This document shows positions 58,549 through 64,000 of a stretch of 64,000 bases of DNA, piece after piece. The DNA lies in contig NZ_JJMN01000006.1 in assembly GCF_000696385.1 (NCBI RefSeq), positions 62,001-126,000 on the forward strand, read 5' to 3'. Made by a program: the position numbers and the translations under genes. Origin of the DNA: Vibrio metoecus (lineage in GTDB: Bacteria; Pseudomonadota; Gammaproteobacteria; Enterobacterales; Vibrionaceae). The notes below the pieces were generated by a model. The model saw nothing but the letters and a program-made list of their open reading frames with translations, was not told the DNA's origin and did no database searches. Within the stretch, counting starts at the first letter, position 1. Each line of letters opens with the position of its first letter.

Positions 58549-58848
58549 AACTCACCCCGGTAGTAATCCCCTTTCAACTTGAATTGTATTACCTGCTGAT
58601 CCAAGTCGTTGGGATGTTGTTGTGTAATTGAATGATTTGTTGGTTTCGACATTAATTTTGGGAACGTTTGCAAAACTGATTCTTGTCTGTTTCGAAGTGA
58701 TGGTCAAAATCAACACAGTGAAAATGTGAATAGGATCGCCAAATTTCGTGAGGATAAACCTTAGAACGGGGTTAAAATCCGATCATTCGTTTGATTGCCG
58801 TACTGATTTCTGCAATCCATCCCAGTTTTTGAGCCTACAGGATACGTT
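58549..58848. promoter_or_regulatory. Divergent scrA/scrR control region
   Basis: 300-base gap between scrA and scrR. It contains TTTTGGGAACGTTTGCAAAA (58656-58675), a LacI-type pseudo-palindrome with the core GGGAACGTT also found before scrB and scrK, the likely ScrR operator. A weak CRP-like half (TGTGA-N6-TCGCC) is near 58725. Confidence 0.6.
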
Positions 58849-59843
58849 ATGGCCAGTTTGCATGATGTCGCCCGCTTAGCGGGTGTCTCTAAGTCCACCG
58901 TCTCACGCGTCATTAATGATGAATATGGCGTTAAAGAATCTACAAAAATCAAAGTGTTAAAGGCGGTTGAGCAGTGTGGCTATATGGTCAATCAAGTCGC
59001 TAAAGACCTCAAATCACAAAAAACCAACTTAATTGGCGTGATTGTGCCGCGCGTCTCCTCTCACGCAACAGCGCAAGGCGTGGATGGACTTACCGCTATT
59101 TTTGAGCAAGCAGGTAAACATGTTTTACTGGCCAATACTCATCAAGTCCATGCAAAGGAAATTGAATATATTCAGATATTTAATCAAAAGCGGGTGGAAG
59201 GTATTGTGTTTTACGCCACTCATCTTGATCAGCCGCTGATTCATGCGATTCAACACTCGGCGGTACCTGTGGTTTTGGTTGGCCAAGATGGCTCTTTGTA
59301 TAACATTCCCAGTATTGTGCATGACGATCACCGTGTCGGCTTCGAAGCAGGACAACGCTTAGTCAAAGCAGGCTGCTAAACAGATCGGTTTCATTTGGGG
59401 TACAAAGTGATGACATTGCGGTTGATGTGCTGCGTTCACAAGGCTTGCAGCAAGCTCTGGGGTTCCATCAACAAACGTTGCTGTTTCATGCGCGCGGTAA
59501 TTTTTCAATAGAATCGGGCTACCAAATGGCAAAACAAGCCTACCTTGACTATCCACAGCTCGATGGCCTTTTCTGTGCCACCGACAGGCTAGCGGTTGGC
59601 GCCATTAAAGCCTTGCAAGAGCTTGGGGTTCACGTTGGACAGCAAGTCAAACTGCTCGGTGTCGGTAATGATGAGTTGGCTTATGTCAGCAATCCCCCAC
59701 TCTCCACTTTTAACTATGCTTTTGATAAGGCAGGAGAAAATGCCGCGAAAATGCTATTAGAACGCATCGCCGGACGTGGACAAGAGATGAGCAAAGTGGT
59801 ACTGACCTTCCAAAATATTCAACGTGAGACTTGCCCAGTCTAA
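58849..59843 (+). pseudogene. scrR: Sucrose operon repressor (LacI family), frame broken as written
   Basis: LacI-type regulator: N-terminal helix-turn-helix (SLHDVARLAGVSKSTVSRVINDEYGV, hinge NQVAKDLKSQKTNLIGVIVP) and a sugar-binding domain (LDGLFCATDRLAVGAIKAL, LLGVGNDELAYVSNPPLSTF). Two inserted T residues break it: 59376 (GGCTGCTAAACAG for GGCTGCAAACAG) and within 59394-59396 (ATTTGGGG for ATTGGGG). The repaired protein is 330 residues. It sits between scrA (divergent) and scrB. Confidence 0.9.
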
Positions 59844-59883
59844 CCATGAAACACTTGCTTTACCGATTTTGCAGCGCTAAATT

Positions 59884-59895
59884 GAGAACGTTCCC
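59884..59895. promoter_or_regulatory. Candidate ScrR operator before scrB
   Basis: GAGAACGTTCCC, a 12-base pseudo-palindrome lying 24 bases before the scrB start. It shares the core GAACGTT with sites before scrA and scrK. Confidence 0.55.
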
Positions 59896-59918
59896 GAATA
59901 TAGTGGTTAGGTAAGTCC

Positions 59919-61565
59919 ATGTTATTAGATACGCTGCTCGAACTCGCGGGTGGAATAAACAATGTCACGCGCATTTTAGCTCCACAGGGGCAAGTGGTTT
60001 TGGCACTGAAACATCCCCTGCATGCCCCTCACCTTCCTGACGGTATGAGTTTGCAATCGGTACTCGGAGAGTGGCAACTCTCTGTCCAACGCACTGCTGA
60101 AGTGTCCGATCAGCAACTCGCCGCGATAGGTAAAGCGATTGCCGAGCGCCAAAAGCGGGCAACGCTCCCTTATCAAACAGCCTTAGACTGCCCTTATCGG
60201 CCCCTGTGGCATATCTCACCACCACAGGGCTTACTCAACGACCCCAACGGCTTTATTTATCATCAAGGGGAATACCACCTCTTTTATCAATGGCATCCTT
60301 TCGCTTGCGAACACAAAGATAAATATTGGGCGCATCTCAAGAGCCTCGATTTAGTCGATTGGCAGTGGCAGTCGGTCGCCCTAACACCTTCGGATTGGTT
60401 TGATAGCCACGGGGTATTCTCAGGTCATGCGGTCAGCCATCAACAAGATTTATGGCTTTTCTATACTGGTAATACGCGTTTAGGCGTAGAACGCCAACGC
60501 CAAACCATGCAGTGCGCCGCGCGCATGAACGCCAATGGTGAGTTTGAAAAATTAGGGCCTGTGATTCGGTGTTTACCTGAAGGCGTGACCGAACATATCC
60601 GCGATCCTAAAGTGATTTACACCCAAGGAAAGTGGCAGATGTTGCTTGGCGCGCAAACGCTCGCTCATCAAGGACGACTGGCGGTCTACCACTCAGATGA
60701 CTTACTCCATTGGCATTTCGATAAGCTCTATGGCGATGAACTTGGCGATTACGGGTATATGTGGGAGTGTCCTGACTGGTTTGAACTGCAAGGTGAAGCC
60801 TTTTTTGTGTTCGGGCCACAAGGCATCGCATCGGCGAATCCTCATCACACCATTGAACATCAAAATCGGATCTTTCGAGCGACCCAGAATGCACAAGGCG
60901 AAATAGCGTTACTGCAGGGTTGGCCACTGGATGAAGGCTTTGATTTTTATGCACCGCAAACCGCGCAAACCGCCGATGGACGGCGAGTATTGTGTGGTTG
61001 GATGGGTCTCCCCGATGAAACGCAGCACCCAAGCTGCGACCAAGGCTGGATTCATCAACTGACCGCACTCCGTGAACTAGGGTGGCGTGAAGGCAGGATT
61101 TATCAGCGCCCATTGCGTGAACTCGACACACTGCAAAGTGAACCGCACACCTTGCATTTGGGTGACACCGTCACTGAGCTAGAGGCTAAAAGCTTTGATC
61201 TGCAAGTGACTCTGCCTTGGGGATGTGAGCTACGCTTGATGCAAAATGCGCAGTATCGCGTCACGCTAACGTTAGATGCAGAAAATCAACGATTACGCCT
61301 CGATCGCTCTGCAACTCAAATTCGCCAAGGGGACACCATTCGGGAGCTGAAGCTCGATAGCCCAACGGTTGAGCTGCGCATTTTGGCTGATCAATCTTCA
61401 TTAGAGATTTTCATCAATCAAGGCGAACATGTGATGACCAGCCGCATCTTTACCCCACGCGATGCCAGCGGTATTTCATTGCATGGCGCGAGCGTAGACG
61501 CAAAGCTGTACTACATGGCTCCCGCATCTGCGCCATTTAACCTAGAAGTCAATGCGCAGTCTTGA
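59919..61565 (+). CDS. scrB: Sucrose-6-phosphate hydrolase (GH32)
   Basis: 548-residue cytoplasmic invertase-type enzyme. The GH32 nucleophile motif is LLNDPNGFIYHQGEYHLFYQW, the transition-state stabiliser RDPKV, and the acid/base is in MWECPDWF. A C-terminal beta-sandwich follows. It splits sucrose-6-phosphate into glucose-6-phosphate and fructose. Residues 1-85 form an N-terminal extension before the GH32 domain, as in other ScrB-type proteins. Confidence 0.93.
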   Translation: MLLDTLLELAGGINNVTRILAPQGQVVLALKHPLHAPHLPDGMSLQSVLGEWQLSVQRTAEVSDQQLAAIGKAIAERQKRATLPYQTALDCPYRPLWHISPPQGLLNDPNGFIYHQGEYHLFYQWHPFACEHKDKYWAHLKSLDLVDWQWQSVALTPSDWFDSHGVFSGHAVSHQQDLWLFYTGNTRLGVERQRQTMQCAARMNANGEFEKLGPVIRCLPEGVTEHIRDPKVIYTQGKWQMLLGAQTLAHQGRLAVYHSDDLLHWHFDKLYGDELGDYGYMWECPDWFELQGEAFFVFGPQGIASANPHHTIEHQNRIFRATQNAQGEIALLQGWPLDEGFDFYAPQTAQTADGRRVLCGWMGLPDETQHPSCDQGWIHQLTALRELGWREGRIYQRPLRELDTLQSEPHTLHLGDTVTELEAKSFDLQVTLPWGCELRLMQNAQYRVTLTLDAENQRLRLDRSATQIRQGDTIRELKLDSPTVELRILADQSSLEIFINQGEHVMTSRIFTPRDASGISLHGASVDAKLYYMAPASAPFNLEVNAQS

Positions 61566-61572
61566 GCCATGA

Positions 61573-61622
61573 TACCCAAACAACTTGGAGCTGCAGGTAT
61601 GCCGCTTCAAGTTGCCAGAGGA
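61573..61622 (+). repeat. Internally deleted ERIC-like repeat
   Basis: The segment begins ACCCAAACAACTTGGAGCTG and then carries a GCAGGTATGCCGCTTCAAGTTG-type junction. Its left ~25 bases match the left end of the full element at 29613, and its right part matches that element's GCTTCAAGT end, so the middle ~80 bases are missing. Confidence 0.6.
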
Positions 61623-61661
61623 TATGTCTCAGAGAGATATAAGCCACTATCCCCGGAGTAA

Positions 61662-61695
61662 ATATGGCCAGAGTCAATCTTCACTCTGGCCATAT
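61662..61695. terminator. Bidirectional terminator between scrB and scrK
   Basis: A 13-bp perfect stem (61662-61674 with 61683-61695, ATATGGCCAGAGT/ACTCTGGCCATAT) between the convergent genes. It ends 1 base from the scrK stop. Confidence 0.85.
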
Positions 61696-61696
61696 T

Positions 61697-62617
61697 TCAT
61701 TCTAAAAAGGCATGCAGCGCCGCTTGATTCGGAAGTGCGGTCATGGCTCCTTTCTGTGTGGTCGCTAAAGCGCCACAGCCATTAGCCCATTTGACGGCAT
61801 CTAAAATCGTGGCTTGGTTATGCCAATCTTGCGCCACGGATAATCGATAGAGCAAGCCGCCAACAAACGCATCTCCCGCGCCCGTTGTATCAATCGGTTT
61901 GACTGCCTTGCCCGACACAATTTGCTGCGAGTTTGGCGTGACCACCAGCGCCCCTTTCGCGCCTAATGTCACGACAACAAGAGGGATCTGGAAATCAGCT
62001 ATCGCCTGTAATCCTTCTTCAATCGACTGAGTCCCGGTTAGAAACTGTAATTCCACCTCCGAAAACTTCACCACATCCGCCAAACCGACGGCACGCATGA
62101 CAGTGGCCTGTAATTCTTGCGGCTCTGACCATACTTCTTCACGCAGATTAGGATCAAAGCTGACATATCCCCCCACCTCTTTCATTTGCGCAATTGCGGC
62201 AAAGGTCGAGCTGCGGCTCGGTTCATTGGCCAAAGCAATCGAACAGACATGCAGCCACTCCCCTTTTTGAAAAGAGGGAATATCACTGAGTTGCAGGAAT
62301 TGATCCGCGCTCGGTTTCACCATAAAGGTAAAACTGCGCTCTCCATGCTCATCAAGGTCAACAACCACAGTGGAAGTGCGATGTACGGGGTCGAAATACA
62401 AGTGCTGGCAATCCACTTGCTCGGCAGTGAGTGTCTGTTGCATAAATCGGCCAAAGGGATCGTTCCCGACTCGACCCAAAAAAGCACTGCGACCGGATAA
62501 ACGGGCGATCGCGACGGCAACATTAGCGGGTGCACCACCCGGACACTTTAAATAATGCTGTTGCCCATCTGGGATCAGATCGACCACGGCATCGCCTGTC
62601 AGCCATACTCTTGACAT
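61697..62617 (-). CDS. scrK: Fructokinase (PfkB family)
   Basis: 306-residue sugar kinase: VWLTGDAVVDLIPDG, CPGGAPANVAVAIARLSGRSAFLGRVG, and the catalytic/anion-hole motif DTTGAGDAFVGGLL. It phosphorylates the fructose released by ScrB. I chose the ATG at 62617 with GAGGAG upstream; an in-frame start at 62668 would add 17 unlikely residues. Confidence 0.92.
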   Translation of the reverse strand: MSRVWLTGDAVVDLIPDGQQHYLKCPGGAPANVAVAIARLSGRSAFLGRVGNDPFGRFMQQTLTAEQVDCQHLYFDPVHRTSTVVVDLDEHGERSFTFMVKPSADQFLQLSDIPSFQKGEWLHVCSIALANEPSRSSTFAAIAQMKEVGGYVSFDPNLREEVWSEPQELQATVMRAVGLADVVKFSEVELQFLTGTQSIEEGLQAIADFQIPLVVVTLGAKGALVVTPNSQQIVSGKAVKPIDTTGAGDAFVGGLLYRLSVAQDWHNQATILDAVKWANGCGALATTQKGAMTALPNQAALHAFLE

Positions 62618-63014
62618 AGAATCACTCCTCAAAATGTGGTTTGAGCTGAGTCTAACCAAAGCGTTCAAGTGGGAAAACTGCCATATTCGAGTTCAGGTCA
62701 GGAATTGCTCATTTCTGTGAGCTTAAATAGAGATTGCGATCTCTATAGTAAGTTTCTCTTTACTTTTTCGGGAACGTTACCTATTCGAAAAATCATCATG
62801 TCTCATCTCATACCCAAACGGATTGGTGCAGCAGCCACACACATACGGATCCAGTAAAAATGGAATATTCGAGCGCTCATTACACCCATTTCCCTCGTTC
62901 ATTTATGATCAAGATCAAAATTCATAGTAGAAATATTGCGCATTCCTATGTTTTAATGCTTTCATACGAACATTAAAGAACAAAAACGAAAACATTTAGG
63001 CTCGGAGAAAGAAA
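62618..63014. promoter_or_regulatory. Divergent scrK/glpD control region
   Basis: 397 bases. GGGAACGTTACC at 62770-62781 is the third ScrR-type core and should control scrK. A perfect 8-bp inverted repeat ATAGAGAT-TGCG-ATCTCTAT is at 62727-62746. Before glpD, two GlpR-like half sites (CATACGAACATT at 62963-62974 and AAAACGAAAACATT at 62983-62996) fit GlpR control of glycerol-3-phosphate genes. Confidence 0.5.
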
Positions 63015-64000
63015 ATGAATGCTCGCTCAACACGTTTTACCCAAGATGAAGTGCTCGATTTGATTATTGTTGGCGGTGGCATTAATGGCGCTGGCATTGC
63101 CGCAGATGCAACAGGGCGAGGATTAAAAGTTGGCTTATACGATGCCAAAGATTTTGCCAGCGCGACCTCTTCTGCCAGCTCAAAACTGGTACACGGTGGT
63201 TTGCGCTATTTAGAACATTATGAATTTCGCTTAGTCAGTGAAGCACTGGCGGAGCGCGAAGTGCTTTTGAAAAAAGCACCGCACATCGTAACGCCGATGC
63301 GTTTTCGTTTGCCACATCGTCCTTTCTTACGCCCAGCATGGATGATCCGCGCTGGTCTGTTTCTTTATGATAATTTGGGCAAACGCACTTCCCTACCTGC
63401 AAGTCACAAAGTCAACTTAAAAGCGGGCAGCGTGACTAAACCTGAAATGCAAATCGGTTTTGAGTATTCCGATTGCTGGGTTGATGATGCTCGTTTGGTG
63501 ATCCTCAACGCCATGCAAGCTCAAGAACAAGGTGCAGAAGTGTTGAACTACTGCACCGTCGAAAAAGCTGAGCGTATCGGCGATTTATGGCATGTCACTT
63601 TGCTTGATGGACAAACTCAACAACGCTTTGAACGCCGTAGTCATGCACTTGTGAATGCTGCTGGCCCTTGGGTAAAGCAGTTTTTAAACGAGAATGCTCA
63701 CGTCAGCTCCCCTTACGGCATTCGTTTAATCCAAGGCTCACACATTATCGTGCCGCGCATTCACGATGAGCCGCAGGCGTATATTCTGCAAAATGAAGAT
63801 AAGCGCATTGTGTTTGTCATTCCTTATCTCGATCGCTATTCGATGATTGGTACAACCGATGTCGAATACAAAGGCGACCCAAGAAAAGTGGCGATTACCG
63901 ATGCTGAGCGTGATTATTTAATTTCGATTGTGAACAAACATTTTATGCGCGAAATCGCGCGTTCAGACATCATTGCTGAATTCAGTGGTGTACGCCCACT
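63015..64000 (+). CDS. glpD: Aerobic glycerol-3-phosphate dehydrogenase, N-terminal part
   Basis: Membrane-associated FAD enzyme oxidising glycerol-3-phosphate to dihydroxyacetone phosphate, with electrons to quinone. The frame is open from the ATG at 63015 (cggagaaag upstream) to the right edge, 328 codons. Seen: FAD motif DLIIVGGGINGAGIAADA, ATSSASSKLVHGGLRYLEHYEF, the region NAAGPWVKQF and IGTTDVEYKGDP. About two thirds of the usual ~500-residue protein is in the window. Confidence 0.96.
   Translation, partial: MNARSTRFTQDEVLDLIIVGGGINGAGIAADATGRGLKVGLYDAKDFASATSSASSKLVHGGLRYLEHYEFRLVSEALAEREVLLKKAPHIVTPMRFRLPHRPFLRPAWMIRAGLFLYDNLGKRTSLPASHKVNLKAGSVTKPEMQIGFEYSDCWVDDARLVILNAMQAQEQGAEVLNYCTVEKAERIGDLWHVTLLDGQTQQRFERRSHALVNAAGPWVKQFLNENAHVSSPYGIRLIQGSHIIVPRIHDEPQAYILQNEDKRIVFVIPYLDRYSMIGTTDVEYKGDPRKVAITDAERDYLISIVNKHFMREIARSDIIAEFSGVRP

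Noticed and set aside
60607..61131. 174-codon minus-strand ORF opposite scrB
   Set aside because: Shadow of the GH32 catalytic region; composition follows the opposite codons.
62808..62842. Third ERIC fragment starting TACCCAAACGGATTGG
   Set aside because: Only about 8 bases agree with the ERIC end; too short to support.
1..64000. CRISPR arrays, tRNA, rRNA or insertion sequences
   Set aside because: No regularly spaced repeats, cloverleaf or rRNA-like stretches, or transposase frames were seen in the window.

Overview
The window is a gammaproteobacterial sequence that I read as a Vibrio very close to V. cholerae, probably chromosome II. Reasons: a phnW-pbfA-phnX phosphonate operon, an elbB/mscL/fhs/msrAB run, a vexLM-type RND pump, a DUF3069 protein of the kind seen in vibrios, a sucrose PTS regulon and glpD, together with ERIC-type intergenic repeats. 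Species and replicon are inference; no rRNA or tRNA is present to confirm them.

Layout. 1-2.9 kb: 2-aminoethylphosphonate catabolism (end of phnW, pbfA, phnX). 3.0-3.4 kb: rnk. 3.5-16.8 kb: a complete cyclodextrin-utilisation island laid out as two divergent operons. The minus arm holds the porin cymA, an LpxD paralogue, a lipoprotein, the ATPase cymD and the secreted cyclodextrin glucanotransferase cgt. The plus arm holds cymE-F-G importer subunits, the cyclodextrinase cymH, a degenerate ROK-family protein and a TrmB-family regulator. Extracellular Cgt makes cyclodextrins from starch, CymA admits them, CymEFG-D imports them, and CymH opens and cleaves them. 16.8-29.2 kb: housekeeping and stress genes (yjjG, elbB, mscL, fhs, msrAB, folE, moeA-moeB, a VOC protein, sseA, a GH18 chitinase, a SorC-type regulator). 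29.8-32.9 kb: transaldolase and transketolase. 33-36.3 kb: an SPOUT methyltransferase and an AT-rich accessory pair of unknown function. 36.3-42.5 kb: small metabolic genes, a LysR regulator and nfsB. 42.8-47.0 kb: RND pump vexM-vexL. 47.1-50.5 kb: a persulfide/sulfur-handling cluster. 50.5-56.3 kb: a seven-gene minus-strand operon with an ornithine-lipid-synthase-like acyltransferase fusion, an ATP-grasp protein and a DedA protein. 57.1-62.6 kb: sucrose genes scrA, scrR, scrB, scrK with a shared operator core. 63.0 kb to the end: glpD, running off the window.

A major caveat: about fourteen genes carry breaks of the reading frame. Wherever I could reconstruct the original, the lesion is a single inserted base (roughly 20 or more in all, about eight in tkt alone). 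They hit conserved genes such as tkt, folE, fhs and moeA. This insertion-only signature looks like uncorrected sequencing error rather than gene decay, so these genes are probably intact in the organism. They are typed 'pseudogene' here only because the frame is broken as written.

The most unusual content is the cyclodextrin island, especially its LpxD paralogue and its ROK protein lacking kinase residues beside a TrmB regulator; the AT-rich soluble-plus-membrane gene pair; and the lipid/ATP-grasp/DedA operon.
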